This document shows, piece by piece, positions 24,231 to 32,844 of a stretch of DNA of 64,000 nucleotides. Each line of letters starts with the position of its first letter. Within the stretch, counting starts at the first letter, position 1. The notes under the pieces were generated by a model. It ran no database searches. It worked only from the letters and a program-made list of their open reading frames with translations, and was not told where the DNA came from. Source of the DNA: Hasllibacter sp963833115 (lineage in GTDB: Bacteria > Pseudomonadota > Alphaproteobacteria > Rhodobacterales > Rhodobacteraceae); contig CAWHWS010000002.1 in assembly GCA_963833115.1 (NCBI GenBank), positions 2,356,001 to 2,420,000 on the forward strand. The letters are read 5' to 3'. Position numbers and translations under genes: made by a program.

Positions 24231-24686
24231 TCGCGCAGCTCCTTCTTCACCTCGGCCAGCTCCCGGTCGAGGAAGAAGGAGATCAGCGAGCGGATGATCA
24301 CCAGGAGCCCGAGGAACACCAGAATCCGCCATCGCCAGCGACAGCGCCGTGTGGATGATGTCCGACACGATCAGGAGCTCGAGCCCCGCCAGGATGTAGC
24401 GCCCCAGCTCCACGCGCTCGGTGTTCACCCCGCGCACCCGCTTGAGCGCGTCGTTCGAGACCTCCGCCACCACGAAGCCCAGGACGAAGCGCAGCCCCCC
24501 GATCAGCAGGATGAAGCAGGCGAAGATGTCGATCCCGGCGGCCGCGTACTCCAGCCAGTGGACGAGCCAGTCCACCTGCCCGTGCAGCACGCTGTCCTCG
24601 CGCACGAAGTCGAGGAACCGGATCGGCCCGTCATCGCCCCCCGAGGCGCCCTCGGCTTGCACGTCGGCATCGGTGTCGTCCGCCAT
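24227..24686 (-). CDS. DUF1622 family membrane protein, with a one-base frameshift
   Basis: The first 118 residues read as DUF1622: an acidic N-terminus, then HWLEYAAAGIDIFACFILLI, VELGRYILAGLELLIVSDII and HTALSLAMAD. The frame then goes wrong. One base later the expected ending appears (LVFLGLLVIIRSLISFFLDR followed by ELAEVKKELRE and TGA at 24227). An extra A in the plus-strand pair at 24323-24324 accounts for it. Corrected length is 152 residues, normal for the family, and the corrected stop overlaps the liuB GTG start. Function unknown; probably a small multi-helix inner membrane protein. Confidence 0.8.
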
Positions 24687-24962
24687 TCAGCCCTCCCGCC
24701 GGCGCACGCCGCCGCGCGATATCTCGTAGGTCGCGGCCCCCGCCGCGCCCTGGCAGCGCACCACGATCGCCTCCGCCGCCGGCGCCGCCGCGCAATCCTC
24801 CAGCCGCCCGCCGGCCTGCGTCCACATGTACCCCGCCCTCTGGATCGCCGCCGACGGGTCCATCGGCGCGCTCCGCAGCCCGGCGATCAGCCCGAGCGTC
24901 CCGGCCAGCGCGACGAGGGCGAGGAGCGACACGGCCGTGAGGCGGGCGGGCGTCATCGGCAC
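24687..24962 (-). CDS. Small membrane-anchored hypothetical protein in the liu cluster
   Basis: A 91-residue protein with one N-terminal helix (LTAVSLLALVALAGTLGLIAG) and a short soluble domain with two cysteines (LEDCAAAPAAEAIVVRCQG) and a basic end. It begins at GTG 24962 or ATG 24956 and ends directly before the DUF1622 ATG. No family recognised. The helix could be a signal anchor, leaving the cysteines in the periplasm where they could pair. Confidence 0.6.
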   Translation of the reverse strand: MPMTPARLTAVSLLALVALAGTLGLIAGLRSAPMDPSAAIQRAGYMWTQAGGRLEDCAAAPAAEAIVVRCQGAAGAATYEISRGGVRRREG

Positions 24963-24993
24963 GCGGGGCGGCGCGACGACGGGCGGGCGGCCC

Positions 24994-26155
24994 TCACGCC
25001 GCGCCCATCATCTCGCGCCCGATCAGCATGCGCCTGATCTCCGAGGTGCCCGCCCCGATCTCCATCAGCTTTGCGTCGCGGAACAGGCGAGCCACGGGGC
25101 TGTCGGTCATGAACCCCGACCCGCCCATCGCCTGCACGGCCTGGTGCGCCTGGGTCATCGCCACCTCGGAGGCGTAGAGCACGCAGGCCGCCGCGTCGGC
25201 CCGCGTCACCGTCCCGCGGTCGCAGGCGCGCGCCGTCTCGTAGACATAGGCGCGCGCGGTGTTCATCGCGGTGTACATGTCTGCGATCTTCGCCTGCATG
25301 AGCTGGAAGTCCCCGATCCGCTGCCCGAACTGCTTGCGCTCGCGCAGGTACGGCATGACCTCGTCTAGGCAGGCCGCGACGATCCCGCAGCCGATCCCGG
25401 CCAGCACCACCCGCTCGTAGTCGAGCCCCGACATCAGGACGCGCACGCCGCGCCCCTCCTCGCCCAGCACGTTGTCGAACGGGACCTCCACGTCATCGAA
25501 CACCAGCTCGGCGGTGTTCGAGCCGCGCATCCCGAGCTTGTCGAAATGGGGCGAGGCGCTGAACCCCGCCATCGACCGCTCGATCAGGAACGCCGTGATC
25601 CCCTTCGATCCCGCCTCCGGGTCGGTCTTGGCGTAGACCACGAGTGTGTCCGCGTCCCCGCCGTTGGTGATCCAGTACTTCGTGCCGTTCAGGACGTAGC
25701 GGTCGTTGCGCTTCTCGGCCCGCAGCTTCATCGACACCACGTCGCTGCCCGATCCCGCCTCGCTCATCGCAAGCGCGCCGACATGCTCGCCGGAGACGAG
25801 CTTCGGCAGATACCTCGCCTTCTGCTCGGCCGTCCCGTTGAGCTGGATCTGGTTGACGCAGAGGTTCGAATGCGCCCCGTAGCTGAGGGAGACCGACGCC
25901 GAGCGCCCGCGCGATCTCCTCCACCGCGACGGCATGGGCGAGGTATCCCATCGCCGCGCCGCCGTATTCCTCGTCCACCGTGATCCCGAGGAGGCCCAGT
26001 TCGCCCATCTCGCCCCAGAGCTGCGCGGGGAAGTCGTTCGTCCGGTCGGTCTCGGCGGCGAGCGGCTTGACCCGGTCCTGCGCGAAGCGGTGGACCATGT
26101 CGCGCAGGGCGCCGACATCCTCGCCGAGATCGAAGGCCATGGACTGGGTGAACAT
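24994..26155 (-). CDS. liuA: Isovaleryl-CoA dehydrogenase, with a one-base frameshift
   Basis: Flavoenzyme that oxidises isovaleryl-CoA to 3-methylcrotonyl-CoA, passing electrons to ETF; the first committed step of the cluster. From the ATG at 26155 the frame gives MAFDLGEDVGALRDMVHRFA to VAVEEIAR. An extra base at about 25903 then shifts it, and the correct continuation (SASVSLSYGAHSNLCVNQI) is in the next frame. It runs on through AMSEAGSGSDVVSMKLRAEK, KYWITNGGDADTLVVYAKTD, LDYERVVLAGIGCGIVAACL and TSEIRRMLIGREMMGAA. Corrected length 386 residues, normal for the family. A sequencing error is more likely than gene loss, since the rest of the cluster is intact. Confidence 0.9.
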
Positions 26156-26210
26156 TCGCCGCCTCCGGGATCGCTGCGCCGCTCGGCTTATGGACCCGCC
26201 CCCGGGGGCG

Positions 26211-26894
26211 TCAAGCGGCCGGCACCAGCCGCCCCGCCAGCGCGGGCAGATCGGCGAACGCGTCCAGCAGCGCCTCGGCCTCGAGCCGCGCGATCCCCGC
26301 CCCCTCCGGCCCGAACGTCACCAGGACGCAGGGCACGCCCGCGGCCCGCGCCGTCTCCCGGTCCGTCTCGGTGTCCCCGATCAGGAGGCTGCGCGCCGGA
26401 TCGCCCCCCGCCCGCTCCACGGCGGCGCGGTAGGGCGCGGGGTCGGGCTTGCGGACGGGCAGGGTATCGGCGCCGACCAGCGCGTCGAAGAGGTCCCGCG
26501 CGCCCAGCGCCGCCATCAGGGCCTCGGCCAGGCCCTCTGGCTTGTTGGTGCAGATCGCCGTGCGCCATCCCGCGCCGCGCATCGCGCGCACCGCGTCCGC
26601 GGCGCCCGGGAAGAGGCGCGTCTCCTCGCAGAGATGCGCGGCGTAATGGTCGAGGAGGGGGCGGTACTGCGCCGCCACGTCGTCCTCGGTCCAGTGCCCG
26701 CGCACCCGCTCGAACCCCAGGCGGAGCATCGCCGCCCCGCCGCGCATCGCCGTCCGGCGGTCGGCCACCGGATCGAGCGGCGCGCCCATGCCGAGCCCCC
26801 CGAACGCCGCGTTGGCGGCGGCCACGAGGTCCGCGCCGGTGTCCGCCAGGGTGCCGTCGAGGTCGAAGACGACCGTCCGCGCGCCGCCGCTCAT
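26211..26894 (-). CDS. HAD-family phosphatase, phosphoglycolate phosphatase type
   Basis: A 227-residue HAD hydrolase with the four motifs in order: VFDLDGTLADTGADL (nucleophile Asp), ICTNKPEGLAEAL (motif II Thr), VRKPDPAPYR (motif III Lys) and IGDTETDRETARAAG (motif IV acidic pair). The helical cap inserted after motif I and the KP-D-P sequence fit the Gph group, which hydrolyses 2-phosphoglycolate. Substrate cannot be fixed from sequence. The start overlaps the stop of the upstream lipoprotein gene (ATGA). Confidence 0.85.
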   Translation of the reverse strand: MSGGARTVVFDLDGTLADTGADLVAAANAAFGGLGMGAPLDPVADRRTAMRGGAAMLRLGFERVRGHWTEDDVAAQYRPLLDHYAAHLCEETRLFPGAADAVRAMRGAGWRTAICTNKPEGLAEALMAALGARDLFDALVGADTLPVRKPDPAPYRAAVERAGGDPARSLLIGDTETDRETARAAGVPCVLVTFGPEGAGIARLEAEALLDAFADLPALAGRLVPAA

Positions 26895-27397
26895 CGCGCG
26901 AAGACCTCGATTTCGGTCAGGCCCGCCAGCGGCGCCTCGAGGAGGCGCAGCGCCGCAAGGCTCGCCCGGCTGCCGCTCCCCGCCGCCCCGCCGGACGGGC
27001 GCAGCTCCACCAGGACGGACGTGCCGGCGGCGCCATTGGCCAGCCGCCCGGGCGCCGCGGCCTCCACCAGCGGCGTCTCGAGCCAGAGCCCCGGCGCGGC
27101 GGCGTCGCCCAGGGAGGCGACCGTGCGCCCGAGGGAGCGCTCCTCCGCCGCCTCCGCCGCGCCGGCCACCGCGATGGCGCGCTCCTGCTCGGTGGTGGTG
27201 TCGAAATCCTCCGCGCTGCGCCGGTCCGCCGGCAGGGCCTCGGCCCGCCCAGCCTGCGCGACCACGGCGGCGACCGCCTCGGGCGTCTCGGGCAGGACGA
27301 CCGGCCCCGCCGGCGCGGCCCCCGGCATCCCGGCCTGCAACCGCGCGCAGCCCGGCCCGGCCAGGGCGACGAGGAGGAGGAGGGAGAGCGTCCGCAT
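26891..27397 (-). CDS. Probable exported lipoprotein of unknown function
   Basis: A 168-residue protein with a lipoprotein-like signal (MRTLSLLLLVALAGPGC; the residues before the cysteine are not an ideal lipobox). The mature part is Ala/Gly/Pro-rich with ETPEAVAAVVAQAGRAEALP and a C-terminal segment (SLAALRLLEAPLAGLTEIEV) that may be a small beta-sheet domain. GGAGG precedes the ATG at 27397. It is divergent from moaA and coupled to the downstream phosphatase by ATGA overlap. No family recognised. Confidence 0.65.
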   Translation of the reverse strand: MRTLSLLLLVALAGPGCARLQAGMPGAAPAGPVVLPETPEAVAAVVAQAGRAEALPADRRSAEDFDTTTEQERAIAVAGAAEAAEERSLGRTVASLGDAAAPGLWLETPLVEAAAPGRLANGAAGTSVLVELRPSGGAAGSGSRASLAALRLLEAPLAGLTEIEVFAR

Positions 27398-27459
27398 GGA
27401 ACGCCTCCTATCCGCCTCGCCGCCTTGCGGCCAGCCCGCCGCGCTCCTACCCTCGGGAC

Positions 27460-28479
27460 ATGGGACAGCACCTCGCGCCGCCGCCGCTGATCGACCCGTT
27501 CGCACGCGCGATCACCTACCTGCGCGTCTCGGTCACCGACCGCTGCGACTTCCGCTGCGTCTACTGCATGTCCGAGACCATGCAGTTCCTCCCCAAGAAG
27601 GAGCTGCTCACCCTGGAGGAGCTCGACCGCCTCTGCTCCGCCTTCGTGCGCCTGGGCGTGCGCAAGCTGCGCATCACCGGCGGCGAGCCCCTGGTCCGCC
27701 GCGGCATCATGGGCTTCTTCGAGGGCATGTCCCGCCACCTCGCCTCCGGCGCGCTCGAGGAGCTGACCCTCACGACCAACGGCTCGCAGCTCGAGCGCTT
27801 CGCGCGGCCCCTGGCCGATGCCGGCGTGCGCCGGATCAACGTGTCCCTGGACACGCTGGACGAGGCCAAGTTCGCCCGCGTCACCCGCTGGGGCCGCCTG
27901 CCCCAGGTCCTGCGCGGCATCGACGCCGCCCAGGCCGCGGGCCTGCAGGTCAAGATCAACACCGTCGCCCTGGCCGGCTTCAACGAGGACGAGCTCTTCG
28001 CCCTGGCCGAGTGGTGCGCCGCGCGCGGCATGGACCTGACCTTCATCGAGGTCATGCCCATGGGCGACCTCGGCGGCGAGGACCGCGTGGGGCAGTACTG
28101 GTCCCTGCGCGACCTCCAGGCCCGACTGGCGGAGCGCTACGCCGTCACCGACCTGCCCGACCGCACCGGCGGCCCCGCCCGCTACGTGCGCCTCGAGGAG
28201 ACGGGCCAGCGCGTCGGCCTGATCACGCCGCTCACGCACAATTTCTGCGAATCGTGCAACCGCGTGCGCGTCACCTGCACGGGCGAGCTCTACATGTGCC
28301 TCGGCCAGGAGGACCGCGCCGACCTGCGCGCGCCGCTGCGCGCCTCCGAAGGCGACGCCTCGCTCGACGCCGCCATCCGCGCCGCGATCGACCGCAAGCC
28401 CAAGGGACACGCCTTCGACTACTCCCGCCGCGAGGAAGGCGGCCGCATGACCCGGCACATGAGCCACACCGGCGGCTGA
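27460..28479 (+). CDS. moaA: GTP 3',8-cyclase, molybdenum cofactor biosynthesis
   Basis: Radical SAM enzyme that, with MoaC, turns GTP into cyclic pyranopterin for the molybdenum cofactor. The 339-residue protein has the N-terminal cluster VTDRCDFRCVYCM (about residues 26-38), RKLRITGGEPLVRRG, LTTNGSQLERFA, the MoaA-specific motif FIEVMPMGDL, and the second C-terminal 4Fe-4S site FCESCNRVRVTCTG with a later CLG. It ends in GG, as usual for MoaA. No other moa gene is in the window. Confidence 0.97.
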   Translation: MGQHLAPPPLIDPFARAITYLRVSVTDRCDFRCVYCMSETMQFLPKKELLTLEELDRLCSAFVRLGVRKLRITGGEPLVRRGIMGFFEGMSRHLASGALEELTLTTNGSQLERFARPLADAGVRRINVSLDTLDEAKFARVTRWGRLPQVLRGIDAAQAAGLQVKINTVALAGFNEDELFALAEWCAARGMDLTFIEVMPMGDLGGEDRVGQYWSLRDLQARLAERYAVTDLPDRTGGPARYVRLEETGQRVGLITPLTHNFCESCNRVRVTCTGELYMCLGQEDRADLRAPLRASEGDASLDAAIRAAIDRKPKGHAFDYSRREEGGRMTRHMSHTGG

Positions 28480-28569
28480 AGCGCGACCGCGGAGGGGAAA
28501 GGGCCGGGCTCGGGGAGCTGAAGCCCCCCTCGCCCGGCCCTGCGAGGGGCGCTGCCCCTCCCGCTCCCC

Positions 28570-28642
28570 GGGATATTTGCGTCAAGATGAGAGGGCAGGA
28601 GAAGACGTCGGACCCGCTCCCTCATCTTGATCCAAGTATCCC
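28570..28642. repeat. Long inverted repeat after moaA (REP/BIME-like)
   Basis: Arms of 22 bases at 28570-28591 and 28621-28642 are inverted copies with 19 of 22 matches (core GTCAAGATGAG), separated by 29 bases. Sequences of the GGGATATTTG...AAGATGA kind recur after genes in Rhodobacterales. It lies 90 bases past the moaA stop in a 362-base gap and could form a large cruciform or transcript hairpin. The rest of the gap shows no gene. Confidence 0.65.
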
Positions 28643-28841
28643 CGCCGGAGGCGCACCTCCGTCCAGGGCGTTCCCGCCCCAAGGACGCCCCCCGCCAGCG
28701 CAGCGGCCGCGCCGACGTCGCGCAGCGACGAGGCGCCCGGCCCAACCGCGCGAGGCGCCGCAAGGCGACGAGGGCGGGCGGGAGCGCTCCCCCGCGCCCC
28801 GATCCATGCTACGCCATCCCAGATCGAGGGGAGCGTTCCGT

Positions 28842-30308
28842 ATGGCCGTCGTCCGCAGAGCGCAGGAGATCCCGGCGAGCCAACCCGCCGCCGCCCCCGC
28901 GTTCTGCGCCCCCGCGAGCCGCCCCTGGATCCTGACCGCCGCGATCCTCGCCTCGGCCATGGGCTTCATCGACGGCTCCGTCGTCGCGATCGCCCTGCCC
29001 GCCATGCGCGCCTCCCTCGGCGCGGACCTCGCGCAGGCGACCTGGATCAACAACGCCTACCTCCTCCCCCTGGGCGCGCTCGTCCTCGTCGGCGGCGCGG
29101 CCGGGGACCGCTACGGCGTGGCGCGCGTCTTCGGCGCCGGCATCGCGCTCTTCGTGCTCGCCTCCCTCGCCGTCGCCCTGGCGCCCGGCCCCGGCACCAT
29201 GATCGCCGCCCGCGCGGCCAAGGGCGTCGCCGCCGCCGCCATGATCCCCGGCAGCCTCGCGATCATCGCGCGCGCCTACCCGCGCGCGGAGCGGGGCGCC
29301 GCGATCGGCCTCTGGGCGGCCGCCTCGGCGGTCACCACCGCCTTCGGCCCGGTCCTCGGCGGCGCGCTCCTCTCGCTCGGCGGGCCGGAGGCGTGGCGCG
29401 CCGTCTTCGCGATGAACCTGCCGCTCGGCGCCCTCACCCTGTGGATCCTCGCCCGCCGGGTGGGCCGCGACGCCGCCGGCCCGAGCGATCCCCTCGACTG
29501 GCCCGGCGCCCTCCTCGCCACCGCCGCCCTGGGCCTCGGCGCCTGGTCGCTCACCGCGGGCGCCGGCGGCCCCCCGTCCTGGGCGCTCGCGCTGGCCGCC
29601 CTCGCCGCCCTGGCCGCCTTCCTCGCGCGCGAGGCGACCGCCGCCCACCCGATGATGCCCCTCGCCCTCTTCGCCGACCCCGCCTTCTCCGCCGCCAACG
29701 CCGCGACGTTCCTTCTCTACTTCGCGCTCTCGGCCGTCCTCTTCTACCTGCCGCAGACCGTCATCGCCGGCTGGGGCCGCTCCCCGGCGGAGATGTCGCT
29801 CGTCTTCGTGCCCTTCTCCGCCGCGATGGCGCTCTTCGGCCCGGGCTTCGGCCGCCGCGCCGACCGCGCCGGGCCGGGTCCGCTCATCGCCGGCGGCGCC
29901 GTCACCGTCGCGCTCGCCGTCGCGGGCCTCGCCCTGACCGCCCCGCTGCAGGCGTTCTGGACCGCGATCCTCCCCCTCATGGCGCTGATGGGGATCGGCA
30001 TGTCCGCCGTCGTCTCCCCGCTCTCGGCCGCCGTCATGGCCGCGGCGCCGGATGCGGCGACGGGGGCCGCCTCCGGCATCAACAACGCGGTGAGCCGCAT
30101 GGCCGGGCTGATCGCCGTCGCCGCCATGGGCCTCGTCGCCGCGCGGGTCTACGCCGCGGCGGGCGGCGCGGGGGAGTACGGCGGCCCCGGCGCCGACGCC
30201 GCCGCGATGACGGACGCCTTCGCCGCCGTCGCCTGGATCGCCGCCGCCATGTCCGCCGCCGCGGCGGCCGTCGCCCTCGGGGCGATCCCCCGCCGAACGG
30301 GATCCTGA
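28842..30308 (+). CDS. MFS exporter, DHA2 (EmrB-like) family
   Basis: A 488-residue drug/metabolite:H+ antiporter-type protein with about 14 hydrophobic helices. Family motifs seen include FIDGSVVAIALPAMRASLGA (motif D1 of the 14-helix group), ATWINNAYLLPLGALVLVGG, GDRYGVARVFGAGIALFVLA (loop 2-3) and ATGAASGINNAVSRMAG near helix 13. It ends 6 bases before a cytochrome P450 gene, so the two are a transcriptional pair; the P450 product or substrate may be the exported compound. That pairing is inference. Confidence 0.88.
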   Translation: MAVVRRAQEIPASQPAAAPAFCAPASRPWILTAAILASAMGFIDGSVVAIALPAMRASLGADLAQATWINNAYLLPLGALVLVGGAAGDRYGVARVFGAGIALFVLASLAVALAPGPGTMIAARAAKGVAAAAMIPGSLAIIARAYPRAERGAAIGLWAAASAVTTAFGPVLGGALLSLGGPEAWRAVFAMNLPLGALTLWILARRVGRDAAGPSDPLDWPGALLATAALGLGAWSLTAGAGGPPSWALALAALAALAAFLAREATAAHPMMPLALFADPAFSAANAATFLLYFALSAVLFYLPQTVIAGWGRSPAEMSLVFVPFSAAMALFGPGFGRRADRAGPGPLIAGGAVTVALAVAGLALTAPLQAFWTAILPLMALMGIGMSAVVSPLSAAVMAAAPDAATGAASGINNAVSRMAGLIAVAAMGLVAARVYAAAGGAGEYGGPGADAAAMTDAFAAVAWIAAAMSAAAAAVALGAIPRRTGS

Positions 30309-30313
30309 CCGCC

Positions 30314-31483
30314 ATGCGCGCGATCTCGCAGGACCCCACCGAGCCGGACTTCGTCCAGGACCCCTACCCGTTCTACGCCCGCGCGCGGGCCCTGGGGCCG
30401 ATCGTCCACTGGACGGAATACGGCATGCCCGTCGCCACCACCCACGCCGCCGTCACCGCGCTCCTGCGCGACCGCCGCCTCGGCCGGCAGGCGCCCCGCC
30501 CCGCCCCGGTGCCGGAGCACCTCGCCCCGTTCTACCGGATCGAGGGCGATTCGATGCTCGAGCTCGAGCCCCCCCGCCACACCCGCCTGCGCGGCCTCGT
30601 GCTGCGCGCGTTCACCTCGCGGCGCGTCGCGGCCCTCGCCCCCGGTATCGAGGCGACCTGCCGCCGGCTCCTCGCCCGGGCGCCGGCCACCGGCGCGTTC
30701 GACCTGCTGGAGGCCTATTGCCGCCCCGTCCCGGTCCTCACGATCGCCCGCCTCCTCGGCGTGCCGGAGGCGGACGCGCCGGACCTCCTGCGATGGTCCG
30801 GCGCCATGGTCGCGATGTACCAGGCGGGCCGCACCCGCGATCATGAGGACGCCGCCGCCGCCGCCGCGAGCGCGTTCGCGGACTACGTCGCCGGCCATAT
30901 CGCCGCCAAGCGCCGCGCCCCCGCCGAGGACCTCCTGACCGATCTCGTGCGCGCCCAGGACGCCGACGCCGCGCTGACCCAGGGCGAGCTCGCCGCGACC
31001 GCGATCCTCCTCCTGAACGCCGGCCACGAGGCGACCGTCCACGCCCTCGGCGGCGCGGCCCTCGCCCTCCTGCGCGCCGGCGCGGCCCCGGACGACCCCG
31101 CCCGCGCCGCCGAGGAGCGCCTGCGCCACGACCCGCCGCTCCACGTCTTCACCCGCTGGGCCTACGAGGACGTGGAGATCGGCGGCGTGCGACTGCCCGC
31201 GGGCGCGCAGGTCGGCTGCCTCCTGGCCAGCGCGGGCCGCGACCCCGAGGCCCATGCCGCGCCGGACCGGTTCGACCCCGCCCGCGCCCCCGCCCCGCAC
31301 GCGGCCTTCGGCGGGGGCATCCACTTCTGCGTCGGCGCCCCGCTGGCCCGGCTCGAGATGCAGGTCGCGCTCCGCGTCCTGTGGGAGGACCGGCCCGACC
31401 TCCGCCTCGCCGCCCCGCCGCGCTACGCCCCGATCTACCATTTCCGCGGCCTGGACCGCCTCCTCGTCACGCCCGCCCCATAG
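30314..31483 (+). CDS. Cytochrome P450
   Basis: A soluble bacterial P450 (389 residues). Seen in order: the helix C region LEPPRHTRLRGLVLRAFT, the oxygen-activation helix I motif LLNAGHEATVHALGG, the K-helix region EERLRHDPPLHVFTRWAYED (ExxR), and the haem-binding loop AFGGGIHFCVGAPLARLEMQ with the ligand cysteine (about residue 342). It would need a ferredoxin and reductase partner; neither is in the window. It follows the MFS exporter by 6 bases. The substrate cannot be told from sequence. Confidence 0.95.
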   Translation: MRAISQDPTEPDFVQDPYPFYARARALGPIVHWTEYGMPVATTHAAVTALLRDRRLGRQAPRPAPVPEHLAPFYRIEGDSMLELEPPRHTRLRGLVLRAFTSRRVAALAPGIEATCRRLLARAPATGAFDLLEAYCRPVPVLTIARLLGVPEADAPDLLRWSGAMVAMYQAGRTRDHEDAAAAAASAFADYVAGHIAAKRRAPAEDLLTDLVRAQDADAALTQGELAATAILLLNAGHEATVHALGGAALALLRAGAAPDDPARAAEERLRHDPPLHVFTRWAYEDVEIGGVRLPAGAQVGCLLASAGRDPEAHAAPDRFDPARAPAPHAAFGGGIHFCVGAPLARLEMQVALRVLWEDRPDLRLAAPPRYAPIYHFRGLDRLLVTPAP

Positions 31484-31761
31484 GGGGAAGGCGCCGGCCT
31501 CGGGCCCCGCCGGGGCCGCTCCCCCGCCGCCGCGCGGGCGCCGCCGCGCCGCCCGGACCGATCGGCCCGCGCATCCCGCCGACCAGCCACCGCCATCCTC
31601 GCCGACCGGACGGATCGCCCCGCCCCCGCCGCCCGCGGAGGAAACGCCGGCACCGCCCGCCGCGGCCATGCCCGCCGCAGGCGCGCCGATGCCGGAGGCG
31701 AGGCCCGGCCCAACCCCCGCAGGCGCCGCCAGGCGCCGAAGGGGGGCGGGAGCGCCCGGCC

Positions 31762-32748
31762 TCAGAGGTCGACGACCACCCGGCCCTTGACCCGGCCCTC
31801 GAGGATCTCGGCGCCCAGCCGCGGCACGTCCCCGAGCTCCGCCCCGACCGTCATCGCGTCGAGCTTCTCCATCGGCAGGTGCGCCGCGATCTCCGCCCAC
31901 GCCCGGACCCGGTCCTCGTAGGGCCGCATCACCGAATCGATCCCCAGCAGGTTCACCCCGCGCAGCAGGAACGGGATCACCGTGGCCGGCAGCCCCGCGC
32001 CCCCGGCCAGCCCGACGGCCGCGACCGAGCCGCCATAGACCACTTGCCCCAGCACGCGCGCCAGCATCGCGCCGCCCACCGCGTCGACGCACCCAGCCCA
32101 GGTCTCCGCCTCCAGCGGCCGCTTGACCGTCTCGGCCAGATCCGCCCGGGGCACGATCCGCGCGGCGCCCAGATCCCGCAGGTACCCTTCCGTCTCCGGC
32201 CGCCCCGTCACCGCGGCCACCTCGAAGCCCTTCGCCGCCAGGATCGCGGTCGCGACCGATCCCACGCCACCTGCCGCCCCCGTCACCAGCACCTCGCGCC
32301 CGCCGGGGCGCAGCCCGTGATCCTCGAGCGCCATCACCGCCAGCATCGCCGTCAGCCCGGCCGTGCCCACCGCCATCGCCCGACGCAGGCTCAGCCCCTC
32401 CGGCAGCGGCACCAGCCAGTCCGCCTTCACCCGCGCCAGCTCCGCGTAGCCGCCCCAATGCGCCTCGCCCACGCGCCAGCCGGTCAGGACCACCTCGTCC
32501 CCGGCCGCGTAGCGCGCGTCGCCGGACGCCTCGACCACCCCGGCGAGGTCGATCCCCGGCACGTGCGGATAGGTCCGCACCAGGCCGCCGCCGGGCCCGA
32601 CGCACAGCCCGTCCTTGTAGTTCAGGGACGAGTGCGCGACGCGCACCGTGACCCCGCCCGTCACCTCCGGCAGGCGCGCCTCGTCCACCTCCTGCACCGA
32701 GGCGGACGTGCCGTCCTCCCCCTTCTCGACCACCAGCGCCTTGAACAT
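31762..32748 (-). CDS. acuI: Acrylyl-CoA reductase, AcuI/YhdH type
   Basis: Medium-chain dehydrogenase/reductase (328 residues) of the quinone oxidoreductase type that reduces acryloyl-CoA to propionyl-CoA with NADPH, used in DMSP breakdown and detoxification of acrylate. Seen: MFKALVVEKGEDGTSASVQE, HSSLNYKDGLCV, YPHVPGIDLAGVVEASGD, and the cofactor loop VLVTGAAGGVGSVATAILAA (about residues 148-167). No zinc-binding residues. The start MFKALVVEK (32748) fits homologues. It is convergent with the P450 gene; no DMSP lyase is nearby. Confidence 0.9.
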   Translation of the reverse strand: MFKALVVEKGEDGTSASVQEVDEARLPEVTGGVTVRVAHSSLNYKDGLCVGPGGGLVRTYPHVPGIDLAGVVEASGDARYAAGDEVVLTGWRVGEAHWGGYAELARVKADWLVPLPEGLSLRRAMAVGTAGLTAMLAVMALEDHGLRPGGREVLVTGAAGGVGSVATAILAAKGFEVAAVTGRPETEGYLRDLGAARIVPRADLAETVKRPLEAETWAGCVDAVGGAMLARVLGQVVYGGSVAAVGLAGGAGLPATVIPFLLRGVNLLGIDSVMRPYEDRVRAWAEIAAHLPMEKLDAMTVGAELGDVPRLGAEILEGRVKGRVVVDL

Positions 32749-32844
32749 GCTCGTCCTCCCCCATGGCGGGCCCCGCCGCCTCGCGCCCTGTCGAGCATCC
32801 CGCCCGCCGCGCCGCAACCGGCCATCCGCGCGCCGCGTGCCGCG

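Noticed and set aside
22635..24686. A 683-codon membrane-anchored carboxyltransferase
   Set aside because: It joins DUF1622 and liuB by an extra base; the correct stop and GTGA overlap lie one base away.
31484..31761. A gene in the gap between the P450 and acuI
   Set aside because: Only proline/arginine-rich shadow frames and a short GGCCCC/GGGGCC hairpin are seen.
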